Below, piece by piece: positions 37,497 to 47,426 of a stretch of DNA of 64,000 bases; positions within the stretch are counted from its first letter, which is position 1; each line of letters opens with the position of its first letter. The stretch spans positions 1 to 64,000 of the forward strand of contig NZ_PNCI01000071.1 of the NCBI RefSeq assembly GCF_005887095.1, in the 5' to 3' direction. A model generated the notes under the pieces. It ran no database searches. It saw only the letters and a list, made by a program, of their open reading frames with translations, and had not been told where the DNA came from. Position numbers and translations under genes: made by a program. This stretch comes from Pseudoalteromonas rubra. GTDB taxonomy: Bacteria > Pseudomonadota > Gammaproteobacteria > Enterobacterales > Alteromonadaceae.

Positions 37497-38624
37497 ATGA
37501 AAACCTTTAAACTATTGCTCGTTGCAGCCTGTGTAGCCTCTGTATCAGGGTGTAATTCGGGTTCATCAAAATCGACCGGTCAAAAGACTACACCAACCAA
37601 ATCTGTCACACCTACAAAAGTAGAACGACCAGCAGCAGATCATACCTTTTCAAATACTGAGCTGGAGGCTCTGCTCACTGAACGTAACCAGATACTGACT
37701 TCTGTTAAAATGAGCTTCGAAGGTAAGTCTTACAATCAGGTTCAGTACGCTGAAGAGTTAGATGAAGGACAATGGGTGATCAAGCTTCAGAGTTCAGATG
37801 CTAGTACAGTAGACTTGTGGTTAAGTAATGCTGACGACGGTGACTGTTTGATTTACCGGCCATCTGTCATTACGGATATTTTTAAATGTGGCGAATCTAC
37901 TCGTACAAGCTCTGATGACAGCACGGTGATTCAATCGACAACTCAAAACAGAAAATCTAACATTCAAGTCGAATTCCAGACTGACGCACTCAAACACATA
38001 AGCAGCATTGGTAACACCGAGCTGACAGCTAGCAATAAAGACAACAAAGTCACAATCAACACCACTTTTGCATTCAACGAGTTCTTTCGTGAAATACTTA
38101 ACAATGATGGCAGTAAAGAGCGTATTAACGCAACACTCGGCGTGACAACATACTTGCAAATGAAAGACATTACGAGCCGCTTTGAAGGTTCCGAAATGAT
38201 CCTGTCATTTTCAACCCACATTGGCGGCAGTGCAGACGACGACATTAATATGTATACAGGGCTGCTTATCAAAGATAATAAAATGGCAACCCATGTAACC
38301 CGAACAGGTTCCGTTTTTTCAGGTGGCACCGACCTTTTTGCGGCGGGTAATCCGCGTATTTTACAAAAAGCGAGTGACACAATAGCAATCGAAAGCAACA
38401 AACAAATTGGCGTACACAGTTGGGGAAACGGTGAAAAAACGGCTTTAGACATTCCCTTTACTGATGTAAGTCACCGTAAGCAAGCGACCTATTTTAACAA
38501 GGTGCTGGGCCAGCAGGGTATCGACTTTTATATTTTTACTCTCAAGTCAGCGCCATTTAACGGCGGGCACTGGATAACCCAGGCTGATTCTGACAAATAT
38601 AACTTTATTACCGTTATTGAGTAA
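37497..38624 (+). CDS. Predicted lipoprotein of unknown function
   Basis: A 375-residue lipoprotein with signal MKTFKLLLVAACVASVSGCN (lipobox VSGC), then a Ser/Thr/Lys-rich linker rich in PTK repeats. Residues from about 45 on are a mixed alpha/beta domain with no motif I recognise, for example STHIGGSADDDINMYTGLLI and GGTDLFAAGNPRILQ. ATG 37497 has GGAG upstream. It is divergent from the RstAB-like operon, so it may be regulated by it (inference from position only). Confidence 0.75.
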   Translation: MKTFKLLLVAACVASVSGCNSGSSKSTGQKTTPTKSVTPTKVERPAADHTFSNTELEALLTERNQILTSVKMSFEGKSYNQVQYAEELDEGQWVIKLQSSDASTVDLWLSNADDGDCLIYRPSVITDIFKCGESTRTSSDDSTVIQSTTQNRKSNIQVEFQTDALKHISSIGNTELTASNKDNKVTINTTFAFNEFFREILNNDGSKERINATLGVTTYLQMKDITSRFEGSEMILSFSTHIGGSADDDINMYTGLLIKDNKMATHVTRTGSVFSGGTDLFAAGNPRILQKASDTIAIESNKQIGVHSWGNGEKTALDIPFTDVSHRKQATYFNKVLGQQGIDFYIFTLKSAPFNGGHWITQADSDKYNFITVIE

Positions 38625-38980
38625 GCCTCAAGTAAATACCCTATCACTTGCTTGATTCATCGAGTACCTGTGCCATGTGAGTATCATTACTCTTATGGCA
38701 CACAACTGGCCTGACAAAGGTATGCAACTACCGTTTTAGTTACCATCTATGTCTGAGTTGCAAAGTCATGTGCTTTACAAAATCCCCCATCAGCGCCGCT
38801 TCATGCTGTGTAAAAGCACACAGTAAAGCTTCAACACTCTCAGAGCTAACTTACATACACAATTTGGCCGGCAGATGAGCAGAACAATCACACCTTCCTA
38901 CTTTTTTATCCCTTTTGTGATGCAAAGTTCATATTAGCCGCGTATATTGCTTGGTTCTGTTTTTTTGTAGTAATGACATT
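38625..38980. other. Intergenic stretch with a possible gene remnant
   Basis: No complete gene is seen. On the minus strand between about 38746 and 38858 a short frame reads SSESVEALLCAFTQHEAA... ending in QLRHRW, which looks like the C-terminal end of a protein, but it is stopped upstream and no start exists. The remainder is AT-rich promoter-like sequence for the phytase-like gene. Confidence 0.3.
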
Positions 38981-40060
38981 ATGCGCAGTTATGTATTTCT
39001 GGCCATGCTGGCCCCAGCTTTTGCTCACTCAGCTGATATGCAGCTCAAGTATCTCGACGAGGCGATTGTTCCTGCCGATTTGCAGATCGATGGCGATAAG
39101 GTCGGTGGCTTATCCAGCATTGAGTACACCAACGGCAAATATTTGCTGATAGCAGATGACTCTAAAAAACCGCGGTATTTTCAGGCAAATATCGGTATTA
39201 GCGGCAAGAAGATTGAGCAGGTTCAATTCGAAAAGTCTTTACCTCTGGTAGATAAAAAAAACCATTCAGGGGTTGTTGATCCTGAAAGTTTACGCGTTGC
39301 TCCTGGCAGCGGCGATATTATCTGGACCAGCGAAGGAAGTGTAAAATACAAACACGCCCCCGCAATTTTTATGCAAACACGGCAAGGTCAGGTAAATTTC
39401 GAGCTGCCCACAATGTTCGATATAACCAAAAGTTCCGGGCCAAGGCACAACGCGGTATTTGAAGGCCTAACGGTTGCACATTCAGGTCAGGGAATATGGG
39501 TGTCTGCAGAAGGTGCATTGAAACAAGACGGTGAAGAATCCAGCATTGAGCAAGGCAGCATGGTTCGTATCTCCTACTTTGATTTTGCCTCGAAAAAAAT
39601 GCAAAAGCAGTTTGCTTATTATCTTGAGCCCATGGTCAACCGCCCCGAAGCAAAACCCGATGCATTTCGCACCACGGGTTTGGTTGAGATATTACAGGTT
39701 AATGAGCACCAGTTTTTAACAATGGAACGTTCATATACTTCAGGCATAGCGGACGGTGGCAATGATGTCAGCATCTACCTTATAGATATAAAAGGCATAA
39801 CTGACACAAGCCGAATGACATCATTAAAAAACCAACCTTTGCGCCCTGCCAGCAAGACTTTGTTGCTGGATATGGCCACCATTAAACATCAACTGCACTC
39901 CAAACACATTGATAACCTTGAAGGCATGACCTTTGGGCCAGTGCTAGACAATGGCAACCGAAGCTTACTCATGGTATCTGATGATAATTTTAACGTGCAT
40001 GGGAAGCAGCTAAGTCAGATTTTATTATTTGAGGTTGATACCGCACAACCGCTACGCTAA
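38981..40060 (+). CDS. Secreted esterase-like/phytase-like protein
   Basis: A 359-residue exported protein with signal peptide MRSYVFLAMLAPAFAHSADM. The pattern GGLSSIEYTNGKYLLIADDS, followed by SGVVDPESLRVAPGSGDIIWTSEG and HIDNLEGMTFGPVLDNGNRSLLMVSDDNFN, matches the esterase-like activity of phytase family (PF13449-type), a six-bladed propeller with acidic metal-binding loops. The natural substrate is not known. ATG 38981 starts the signal peptide; the frame is open above it to 38951. The AT-rich 356-bp gap upstream contains no other gene. Confidence 0.8.
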   Translation: MRSYVFLAMLAPAFAHSADMQLKYLDEAIVPADLQIDGDKVGGLSSIEYTNGKYLLIADDSKKPRYFQANIGISGKKIEQVQFEKSLPLVDKKNHSGVVDPESLRVAPGSGDIIWTSEGSVKYKHAPAIFMQTRQGQVNFELPTMFDITKSSGPRHNAVFEGLTVAHSGQGIWVSAEGALKQDGEESSIEQGSMVRISYFDFASKKMQKQFAYYLEPMVNRPEAKPDAFRTTGLVEILQVNEHQFLTMERSYTSGIADGGNDVSIYLIDIKGITDTSRMTSLKNQPLRPASKTLLLDMATIKHQLHSKHIDNLEGMTFGPVLDNGNRSLLMVSDDNFNVHGKQLSQILLFEVDTAQPLR

Positions 40061-40413
40061 GTCCATTAGGTGAGCGTCGTGTTATTTGGCGAGCCTTGAT
40101 CGAACTTTATACACACCAGTGCTGAGCGCTACGGCAGATACGATAAATGAATTTGGCCTGAGCTCAGCTTCACTGGCTGATGTACGGCTCCTATCTGAAG
40201 AAAGAAAATGTGACTCAGCCCAAAAAGCTAAGCATAGTCTGACGGCTGGGTTGCTCAAACGTCATGAAACACTGAATCTGGCCATTCGGTTTGCAGCTTA
40301 GATCACTTTGCAGTCGCTTCTCAGGGTGTACCCATAGGCTTGACTTACCCCTACTTTTGTGTAACTTATATGTGAACCATGTAAATAAACAAAACACATA
40401 AAAGGAAATTGTT
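40061..40413. other. Intergenic stretch without a recognised feature
   Basis: A 71-codon frame at 40086-40301 has no ribosome binding site and no recognisable domain, so I do not call it a gene. AAAAGGAAATTGTT just before 40414 is the ribosome binding region of the next gene. I see no repeats or terminators here. Confidence 0.4.
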
Positions 40414-40869
40414 ATGAAAGCTTATCTATTACTCGCCGCTATGGGTCTGGGTGTCACAAGTCTGTCAAGCCAGGCCGCGACCGTAGAATGTGTTATTAGC
40501 GGAACACCAACGCCTCAGGAATGGAGCAGCCCGGTATGTGCCAGTCCCACTACCTCAACGGCTTCTTCCGTTGTTTTTCGACTCAATACCAGTAAACCCG
40601 TGGCCGAAGTAAGCTGGACTTACCAGAGCCAGCATAGCGGCCGTTGGGATTGCAGAAATGGGCAATATTGCCGCTTTAGTAACTACTCTTCATCGCCCAG
40701 TGGCAGTGCAGAAGCTTGCGCAACCAGAGTCTTATATAAGGACGGAACATGGGAAAACCTGAACAGCTGTGCTTATGGTTCTTACTGGCATGGCTCAGGC
40801 CCAATCTTGAAGCCATTCAACGTCGATGTACCTGAAGCGGCTTTTTCATCCGAGCAATTAATCGACTAA
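40414..40869 (+). CDS. Secreted Cys-rich small protein
   Basis: A 151-residue protein with a signal peptide (MKAYLLLAAMGLGVTSLSSQA). The mature domain has six Cys (VECVI, PVCAS, DCRNGQYC, EACATRV, SCAYG) and many Ser and Tyr, so a disulphide-stabilised extracellular fold is likely. AAGGAAATTGTT precedes ATG. No known family. A strong terminator follows, so it forms a single-gene unit. Confidence 0.75.
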   Translation: MKAYLLLAAMGLGVTSLSSQAATVECVISGTPTPQEWSSPVCASPTTSTASSVVFRLNTSKPVAEVSWTYQSQHSGRWDCRNGQYCRFSNYSSSPSGSAEACATRVLYKDGTWENLNSCAYGSYWHGSGPILKPFNVDVPEAAFSSEQLID

Positions 40870-40912
40870 TACTCTGAATAACAACATTGTTATAAATATT
40901 GATTTTAAAAAC

Positions 40913-40946
40913 AAAAAGCCCCGCAGCTAACTGCGGGGCTTTTTTA
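40913..40946. terminator. Bidirectional terminator
   Basis: AAAAAGCCCCGCAG pairs with CTGCGGGGCTTTTT around CTAA. It serves the convergent genes at 40869 and 41008. Confidence 0.92.
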
Positions 40947-41007
40947 ACACTATATTACACATCCTGAAAGGATTAGCCTTGCGTCGCTATTCCCTTCCAT
41001 TGCGTCC

Positions 41008-43512
41008 TTATCGAATAGAAGGCGCATAACTTGGTGGTCTGTTGTCAGGTGCCTGTCCAAATGCTTTGTTTGGCGTATCACTCAAAGTAAAGTCCAGTGT
41101 CACAGGCGTGTTGATATAGGACTCATCAATCCAGCTATTCAACGTCGCTTTTCCGTTTACTTTCAAAGTATCAATGTAAATATGCTCGCCCGAAGCCTGC
41201 GGAGCATTCAATGTTAAATTGCCTATTTTCGCCTTTTTAAACTGTGGGCTAGACAATACCAGATCCGCACGGCCCGGATATTTAGGATATAACCCCAGGC
41301 TGCTGAATACGTACCAGGAAGACATCTGGCCCAGATCATCCTGCCCGGGAATACCATCAGGTGTATCCAACCATAGATCCTTCATTGTTTGACGCACAGT
41401 CTGCTGTGTTTTGTATGCCTCGCCAGTATGCAGATACATCCAGGGAGACAAAATCGATGGTTGGTTAGATACATCGGAGAACTCAGCTGAATCGCGATAC
41501 AGGACCCAGGTACCGTCAGGCTTGCGGAAGTGACTATCAAGCCGCTGGCTCATCGCCTGTTCACCGCCCAAGACTTTCGCAAGCCCTGCACCATCATGCG
41601 GGATCATCCACAGGTATTGAGCCGGACTGCCCTCTACAAACAAGTGGCCCGAGAAAGGATCAAAGTCTCCTTTCCAGCTACCGTCTTTATTGCGCCCCTG
41701 AATATAGCCCAGTGACTCAGTTGCAGCCGGGTTGTAAATATTGCGCCAAAATCCTGCTTCGTTTGCAAAACGAGACGCATCCTGGTGCTTACCCAGACGT
41801 GCAGCTAATTGCGACAAAGAAAAGTAGCTAGATGCTTGCTCTAGCGTTTCCGAAGCGCCTTCCCAGCTGTTTGATTGATCCGATATATAGCCCAACTGTT
41901 GCCACTGATCTAGAGAAGGCTTTTGACCACGACAAAATACCGGGCAGCCAACATCAGACAAGTCAAACTCAGTCGGCTCAGTCGCGGCTTTGTATAACGA
42001 GTCATATGCGCCGGCGACATCAAAATCATTCGCACCAAATGCCACAAAATTGGCAATCGCGATGGTTGATGGATCGCCGCTCATCACCCCCGTTGGTCCG
42101 GCGTTGTGGGTCCAGCGATCCCATACACCGTTAAACTGATTTGCCTGATTAAATAGCGACTGAGCGATATCACTGCCACGCTTTTTGTCTAACAAAGTCA
42201 CTAGCTGTAATTGAGAGCGATAGACGTCCCACCCTGAAAAATTGGCGTATTGCTGAGCCTGGTTCCCCTGGACGGAGTGCACCTGCTGATCAAACCCCAT
42301 GTACTGGCCGTTTACGTCTGAAAAAACATTGGGATGATATAAACTGTGATACAAGGCCGTGTAAAATACGCTCAGCTTGCTGGTGTCGTCAGACTCAACT
42401 CTCACTTTGGAAAGCTCCTCTTCCCAAGCGTTTTGCGCATTTTGACGCACTTGAGCAAAACTCTGTTCTGACTGCTCTTTTTGCAGGTTTTCTCGTGCAT
42501 TGTCCAGGCTCACGTATGAAATGCCGACACGCATCTGTACCGTTTCTCCCGAGTTTATATCGAGATCGACCCAGACCCCCGACCCTTTTCCTATATCTGG
42601 CCAGCCATTGTCACCGTACCCCATTCCTCCTTGTGAGGAACTCTGCCCAGCAAAAACCTCCGCGTCTTTCCACGCGCCAGAGCCTGAAATAGGTTTATCC
42701 AGCTTGGCAACAAAGTGCAGGGTGTAATAATCTCTGCGATTATACTCCCCCAAATAACCACAAAAGTTGCCAGAAGTGACATACCCGGTAATTTCGCCTT
42801 TACTGGCGTTAACCTTTACATAAGCATCGCCACTACCGAGCTGAGAGTAAGCCGTTCTGAATAGCAGTTTGGCGTTGTCAGCCTGCTTAAATGTGAAATT
42901 CGCGATACCTGTACGGGTTGTCGCTGCAAGCTCTACGTTCACCCCATTATCCAGCCCAACCTGATAGTAACCTGGCGTCGCCGTTTCATTTTCATGACTA
43001 AAGCCAGCACTATAGTACGCGTTAATCGGATCAGTCGCGGGAGAAAAAGTCATATCTTTGGTGAAAGGCATAACGGGAATATCGCCGGATGCACCCAGAC
43101 ACCCGGTACCAGATAAACGGGTAAACGAGAACCCTTTTACACGACTTGCCTGATAGTTATAGCCACCGGGAGAAACGGGCACACGCTTCTTTTCTTCCAG
43201 AATTTTTTTCGAGATCCCTTCCGACTCCGCCAACAAATCTTCCGTATAGGCATGCTCAGGGCCAAAGTTAAACATACCGAATGGGACCAAAGCGCCTGGA
43301 GAGACATTGCCGGCCTGTCTGTGATTAAACGGGCCCTTAGTTCCTATCAAAGGATCGACATATGACACAACATCGGACACGTAATTTGATTGCATGTTTA
43401 TGCTCTGTTTTGCATTTTTGTTTGCTGCATTGGGCGCTTGACCACACGCCACCAGAACAGCCGACGCGAGAGCTGCCAGGGCCAGATGCCTGACCGGTTT
43501 ATTTTGATTCAT
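41008..43512 (-). CDS. GH92 alpha-1,2-mannosidase lipoprotein
   Basis: An 834-residue exported glycoside hydrolase of family 92, calcium-dependent exo-mannosidases. A lipoprotein signal (lipobox VACG, about residue 23) anchors it in the envelope. Family landmarks are YVDPLIGTKG, NVSPGALVPFGM, FSFTRLSGTGC, SNSWEGASETLEQASSYF, the general-base loop GIPGQDDLGQMSSWYVFSSL and the C-terminal beta-sandwich segment. It suggests breakdown of mannan or N-glycan-like sugars. No sugar transporter adjoins it, so the operon context does not identify the glycan. A terminator shared with the gene at 40869 lies downstream. Confidence 0.93.
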   Translation of the reverse strand: MNQNKPVRHLALAALASAVLVACGQAPNAANKNAKQSINMQSNYVSDVVSYVDPLIGTKGPFNHRQAGNVSPGALVPFGMFNFGPEHAYTEDLLAESEGISKKILEEKKRVPVSPGGYNYQASRVKGFSFTRLSGTGCLGASGDIPVMPFTKDMTFSPATDPINAYYSAGFSHENETATPGYYQVGLDNGVNVELAATTRTGIANFTFKQADNAKLLFRTAYSQLGSGDAYVKVNASKGEITGYVTSGNFCGYLGEYNRRDYYTLHFVAKLDKPISGSGAWKDAEVFAGQSSSQGGMGYGDNGWPDIGKGSGVWVDLDINSGETVQMRVGISYVSLDNARENLQKEQSEQSFAQVRQNAQNAWEEELSKVRVESDDTSKLSVFYTALYHSLYHPNVFSDVNGQYMGFDQQVHSVQGNQAQQYANFSGWDVYRSQLQLVTLLDKKRGSDIAQSLFNQANQFNGVWDRWTHNAGPTGVMSGDPSTIAIANFVAFGANDFDVAGAYDSLYKAATEPTEFDLSDVGCPVFCRGQKPSLDQWQQLGYISDQSNSWEGASETLEQASSYFSLSQLAARLGKHQDASRFANEAGFWRNIYNPAATESLGYIQGRNKDGSWKGDFDPFSGHLFVEGSPAQYLWMIPHDGAGLAKVLGGEQAMSQRLDSHFRKPDGTWVLYRDSAEFSDVSNQPSILSPWMYLHTGEAYKTQQTVRQTMKDLWLDTPDGIPGQDDLGQMSSWYVFSSLGLYPKYPGRADLVLSSPQFKKAKIGNLTLNAPQASGEHIYIDTLKVNGKATLNSWIDESYINTPVTLDFTLSDTPNKAFGQAPDNRPPSYAPSIR

Positions 43513-43626
43513 AACTGATTCCCACTAAAATGGATCGTTCCAATTTCTTGTTTTTAGTATTGCTCACATGGCGGATACACTGCCACCATTTTAGGTATTT
43601 GTACAAATTTAATGCGCTGGTTTGAA

Positions 43627-43643
43627 GGTTATTAGCGATAACC
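43627..43643. promoter_or_regulatory. Inverted repeat in the GH92/MetE-like intergenic region
   Basis: GGTTAT-TAGCG-ATAACC is a 6-5-6 inverted repeat about 115 bp upstream of the GH92 start on the minus strand. It might be an operator for the mannosidase gene. The remainder of 43513-43997 is AT-rich promoter-like sequence with no gene. Confidence 0.3.
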
Positions 43644-43997
43644 CGCACTTTGCAAGCAACCTAGTTAGAATAGAAAAATACATTTTGAATATGTGCCCCA
43701 CTTTCAATGCATAAGATTTGATGACCTGTGAACTGCATATTGAGAGCGTATTTCTGATTTGGATCACAACACCCTAACATTACCAGCTTACTCAGAAGCC
43801 TAACTTTAAAATGCATCTCAGCTATTTATTAACTCACTTTCCTTGCAATTACAGTGCCCTTAAATTCATATCGACCTATACTCAGTTAAGTGCTTATCAT
43901 TTAGCCAATATTAACACGCGATAAGCACGAGCCTTAACGACGCGCGTTCGATCAGTTTGTATAACTGAAAACTAACAACACAATAAGGTAGATTACT

Positions 43998-45083
43998 ATG
44001 TCAGGGATCCGCATTCCTAGTGAACAAATAGGCTCTATTCCCAGAAACCCGTGCCTAATAGACGCCTATAAAAACTACAAACTTGGAAACATTAGCTACG
44101 CGCACCTTAACGACATTGCAGAGCGAGAAACGTACCAGGTGATCCGTGAATTAGAAAGTCTGGGCTGTGAGGTAGTGAGTGATGGCGAGCAACGAAAATT
44201 TGATGGCTTCGCGCATTATTGCCTGCATAACTCTCTCAGCTATTCAGATCAGGGCTTATTGGTGGATTTTAATGACGGTCACACCCGAGTGTTTGCACCA
44301 CACCTTAAGGTAGCACCATTTCGCTATGAGCACACCGCTGACGAATTTCTTGCTTTTGCGCTCAAACATGCAAATGTCCCTGTCAAACAAGCTGTTATCT
44401 CTCCTTCAATGCTGAGCTTAGTGTATCCACCTCAGGGAATTGACGGTTACGATCATGAGCGGTTTGTTACCGACCTAGTCAACGAGCACGTCGGCGAAGT
44501 AAGGCGTTGCCTTGACCTGGGTGCACATAAGGTGCAGCTCGACTTCACCGAGGCACGACTTTCGTTAAAGCTAGATCCGTCTGGCCAGACGCTCAAGTCT
44601 TTTGTCGAGCTTATCAACAAATGCCTGTCTCACTTTAGTGACGAAGAAAGGCAACGTATCGGTATCCATACCTGCCCTGGTGCCGACATTGACTCAACAC
44701 ACAGTGCCGACATCGACTATAAATATCTATTACCGACTCTGTTTGAAATTAATGCTGGTAATTTTTACGTCGCACTCAGAGGTGAAACAAACCCCAAAAA
44801 AACGCTTAAGCTCATTAGTCGTATCCTTAAGCCCTTCCAGCGCGTTTTTATCGGCGTGATCAACCCAAATAGTACTGAGCTAGAAAGCCCAGAATCGGTC
44901 AGAGACTTGGTATTACTGGCCACTGAGTTTATTCCCATTTCGCAGCTTGGTACCTGCGACGATTGTGGCTTTTCGCCATTTGCAGATGACAGCTCCACCA
45001 CCAGAGAGTTAGTCTACAATAAAATTAGGTCCCGCCTTGTTGGGACAAAGCTGGCCGAAGATCAGCTCAATGTAATTACTTAG
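43998..45083 (+). CDS. MetE-like cobalamin-independent methionine synthase family protein
   Basis: A 361-residue protein corresponding to the C-terminal catalytic half of MetE, as in the short methyltransferase-like proteins (UROD/MetE fold). Zinc ligand positions appear as IHTCPGAD (His and Cys) and CDDCGFSPF (Cys). Other core segments are QIGSIPRNPCLIDAYKNYKL, VVSDGEQRKFDGF and KVQLDFTEARLSL. The missing N-terminal half means it is not full-length MetE; such short forms may take other methyl donors. AAGGTAG precedes ATG. The diguanylate cyclase gene follows after 30 bp. Confidence 0.8.
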   Translation: MSGIRIPSEQIGSIPRNPCLIDAYKNYKLGNISYAHLNDIAERETYQVIRELESLGCEVVSDGEQRKFDGFAHYCLHNSLSYSDQGLLVDFNDGHTRVFAPHLKVAPFRYEHTADEFLAFALKHANVPVKQAVISPSMLSLVYPPQGIDGYDHERFVTDLVNEHVGEVRRCLDLGAHKVQLDFTEARLSLKLDPSGQTLKSFVELINKCLSHFSDEERQRIGIHTCPGADIDSTHSADIDYKYLLPTLFEINAGNFYVALRGETNPKKTLKLISRILKPFQRVFIGVINPNSTELESPESVRDLVLLATEFIPISQLGTCDDCGFSPFADDSSTTRELVYNKIRSRLVGTKLAEDQLNVIT

Positions 45084-45113
45084 CAATCACCTGGCTTAAT
45101 CGATGGTTCGGAT

Positions 45114-46100
45114 ATGAGCTCAGTACCACCACCCTCATCGGATGATGAAGAACGCATCTCCAGACTGGAAGATGAATTATTGGCGTTGGAATTAGAAAAC
45201 AACCGTCTGCAACAAATTCTGCGCGACAGCGAATACGACAAAAAAGCGCTGGTCGATATTCAAAAGATCGCAAACGTAGGCACTTGGCGTCTGAACCACT
45301 TAACTTATCACGTAAAGCTGAGTGAAAAACTCAGCACCATGTTAGACATACCCATTAGAAAAAGCATGCCGTGGAGTGCGTTTATCACTGCATTAGACCC
45401 ACATAACGAACTGGGACTGAAACAGTCATTACAGGATGTGTTTATGGGCGGCAGTGCAATGAATTTTGAACACACTATCACTCGCTTAGACGGCTCGCTT
45501 ATTCATGTACGTCACCACTGTGAAACACACCTAAATGGCATTGGTCAACCTCTGGATTCAATTGGCCTAGTGCAGGACATCACACAGGATAAAGAAAGAG
45601 CTGCACAGTTAGAGATGCTGTCAAATAAAGATGATCTTACCTGCCTGTACAACAGAAGAAAAATGAATCAGGCACTCACTGAAGAGGCCGCCATCTGTAT
45701 GGATAACGGCCTTCCTCTTAGCGGCATCCTGCTGGATTTAGACAACTTTAAACAAGTCAATGATCGGTTTGGCCACCATGTTGGAGACGAAGTGCTGGTA
45801 CGTGTATCTGAGGCAATTCAAAACAGCCTGAGATTAAGTGATATCGCATCTCGCTGGGGCGGAGAAGAATTTCTTATTCTGTGTCCTAATACAGCCCTTG
45901 ATGACGCAGAGGTGGTTGCCGAGCGAATTCGTCAGGCAATCGAGCACATTCAGTTATCTTGTGAGCACTCAATTACAGCAAGTTTTGGCGTAGGTAGTTT
46001 GCACAGCGCTCAGGATCTGCCAGAGATGCTAAAGCGCATCGATATGGCACTCTATGAGGCCAAAAAAGCAGGCCGCAATTGTGTGCGAGTGATATGTTGA
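45114..46100 (+). CDS. Diguanylate cyclase with PAS domain
   Basis: A 328-residue cytoplasmic enzyme that makes cyclic di-GMP from two GTP. An N-terminal coiled coil (ERISRLEDELLALELENNRL) is followed by a PAS domain (about residues 45-150: VGTWRLNHLTYHVKLSEKL, LVQDITQDKERAAQLEML) and a GGDEF domain (about 165-325) with SNKDDLTCLYNRRKMNQAL, LDLDNFKQVND and the active site GGEEF. An inhibitory I-site RLSD lies five residues before GGEEF. It is 30 bp after the MetE-like gene and may be co-transcribed. Confidence 0.93.
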   Translation: MSSVPPPSSDDEERISRLEDELLALELENNRLQQILRDSEYDKKALVDIQKIANVGTWRLNHLTYHVKLSEKLSTMLDIPIRKSMPWSAFITALDPHNELGLKQSLQDVFMGGSAMNFEHTITRLDGSLIHVRHHCETHLNGIGQPLDSIGLVQDITQDKERAAQLEMLSNKDDLTCLYNRRKMNQALTEEAAICMDNGLPLSGILLDLDNFKQVNDRFGHHVGDEVLVRVSEAIQNSLRLSDIASRWGGEEFLILCPNTALDDAEVVAERIRQAIEHIQLSCEHSITASFGVGSLHSAQDLPEMLKRIDMALYEAKKAGRNCVRVIC

Positions 46101-46173
46101 ATCGCTGAGCAAGCGAGTGTCATTCCCTTACACCAAGACGCCCCTGGCCCTATTTTGGCGCAAACTGATGATG

Positions 46174-46461
46174 TCAAAAGAGTTGGTCATACAACATAAC
46201 AGTGCCCATTATTACATAGACAATTACGAAAATGATAATGCCCAGTCGATAAGGCACAAAGTAAATAATGGCCTCTTTTTTATTCGATGTATTGAACAGG
46301 CTGTCAAAAAAGCAATGGTATATCACCATGCCTAAGCAACATACCGTAAAAGACAGATAAACAAATGCGACTGGAAAAAAGCCAGCTCCCTTTGCAGTCA
46401 TTAGGCTAAATACCAAAACGGCAAAATTAGTCCAACCCATAACCCGAACTAGTGCTAACAT
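46174..46461 (-). CDS. Small integral membrane protein of unknown function
   Basis: A 95-residue protein with three hydrophobic helices (GWTNFAVLVFSLMTAKGAGF, VAFVYLSFTVCCLGMVIYHC, LGIIIFVIVYVIMGTVMLY). AAGGAAGTAGC immediately precedes ATG 46461, so the start is well supported. No family recognised. It converges on the diguanylate cyclase. It lies 283 bp from the RiPP-like precursor, on the opposite strand. Confidence 0.6.
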   Translation of the reverse strand: MLALVRVMGWTNFAVLVFSLMTAKGAGFFPVAFVYLSFTVCCLGMVIYHCFFDSLFNTSNKKEAIIYFVPYRLGIIIFVIVYVIMGTVMLYDQLF

Positions 46462-46743
46462 GCTACTTCCTTAATTACTCACTCCTAAAGCCACTTATTA
46501 CCGCCCAATATACATATTTGGAAAAGTCTATATAGTTTAGTTGTGATCATTATGGTTACTCATAGTATCAGCACTTACATCAGGTGATCTCGATTACTCA
46601 AAAAAACGGCTTTAAATTATTACACAAATTAGGTAGGGTGAAGCCAAGCACTGATTTTTATTAAGCACATGTTAACGCGTGAGCTGTGATCAGAGCTCTA
46701 TCTATAGATTACCAATAATGTATACAGAATAAGGAAATATAAA

Positions 46744-46923
46744 ATGAAAGTACAACTGAAAAAGAAAAAGCTAAAAACACTGAATAAAAGCAATCAACTT
46801 GCAAACTAGGCAACGCCGCAAGTTGCAGGTGGTGCAGAAGTCTCTATTTACCCAAAATGCATGCCAACAAACCCAGCTATTTGCTGGACAGATGGCACCT
46901 GGCACGGTTGTGTTCCTAGATAA
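46744..46923 (+). pseudogene. RiPP-type precursor peptide interrupted by an amber codon
   Basis: One frame from ATG 46744 to TAA 46921-46923 encodes a 58-residue peptide if one in-frame TAG (46807-46809) is read through. The leader is MKVQLKKKKLKTLNKSNQLA, basic and Leu-spaced; after the amber codon come ATPQVAGG and then a core (AEVSIYPKCMPTNPAICWTD and GTWHGCVPR) with three Cys and several Ser/Thr. A TPQVxGG end before a Cys/Ser/Thr-rich core is the form of double-glycine leaders of class I lanthipeptide-like precursors. AAGGAAATATAAA gives a strong ribosome binding site. No modification enzyme or exporter is visible nearby. It is a nonsense pseudogene, a single-base assembly error or, less likely, a readthrough gene. 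Confidence 0.65.
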
Positions 46924-47031
46924 TAATCACCGATTATCAATAACGCTTAGGTTTTTAGCCTAATCACCTGCGCCTTTGGGAGTAAGCTTTCATTGCCCTT
47001 TAAAGGTGCAGTTTTGAATGTACACTGCTAA

Positions 47032-47301
47032 TTATCGATAGCCCAAACATGAATACAACGCAAGTGAATAGAGTTTATTCTTCCTCCTAAAAAATAAAGG
47101 TGCTCCAATAATTTTGTATAAAAAAGTTAGCTTAATAAAACACACTATAAAGAAAGTAGAATGATTAAAGCTATCGTGAAAGTAGACGGTAACTTTCTCA
47201 GAAAAGAAATACACTGCAAAATATAAAACACATAAAACACATAAAACTGTAGCCTTGCTGATCACGAGTGCGGCTTTATGCTCTTCATTTTCAGGCTCCA
47301 T
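47032..47301 (-). CDS. Small hypothetical membrane protein
   Basis: An 89-residue frame with two hydrophobic segments (VISKATVLCVLCVLYFAVYF and STFFIVCFIKLTFLYKIIGA). GGGG precedes ATG 47301. No known family. It lies between the RiPP-like precursor and a secreted protein, in the same orientation as the latter. Confidence 0.45.
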   Translation of the reverse strand: MEPENEEHKAALVISKATVLCVLCVLYFAVYFFSEKVTVYFHDSFNHSTFFIVCFIKLTFLYKIIGAPLFFRRKNKLYSLALYSCLGYR

Positions 47302-47426
47302 TCATCCCCTACACTTACTTGAACACATTTACAGAATACCACTTACCAGCCAATGTGAAATGTGAATATTTTACAAGGCAATATGGACACACCAGCGAAG
47401 CCGAGTCGACTGTTACGAATCCGACT

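Noticed and set aside
40086-40301. 71-codon ORF
   Set aside because: No ribosome binding site and no recognisable domain.
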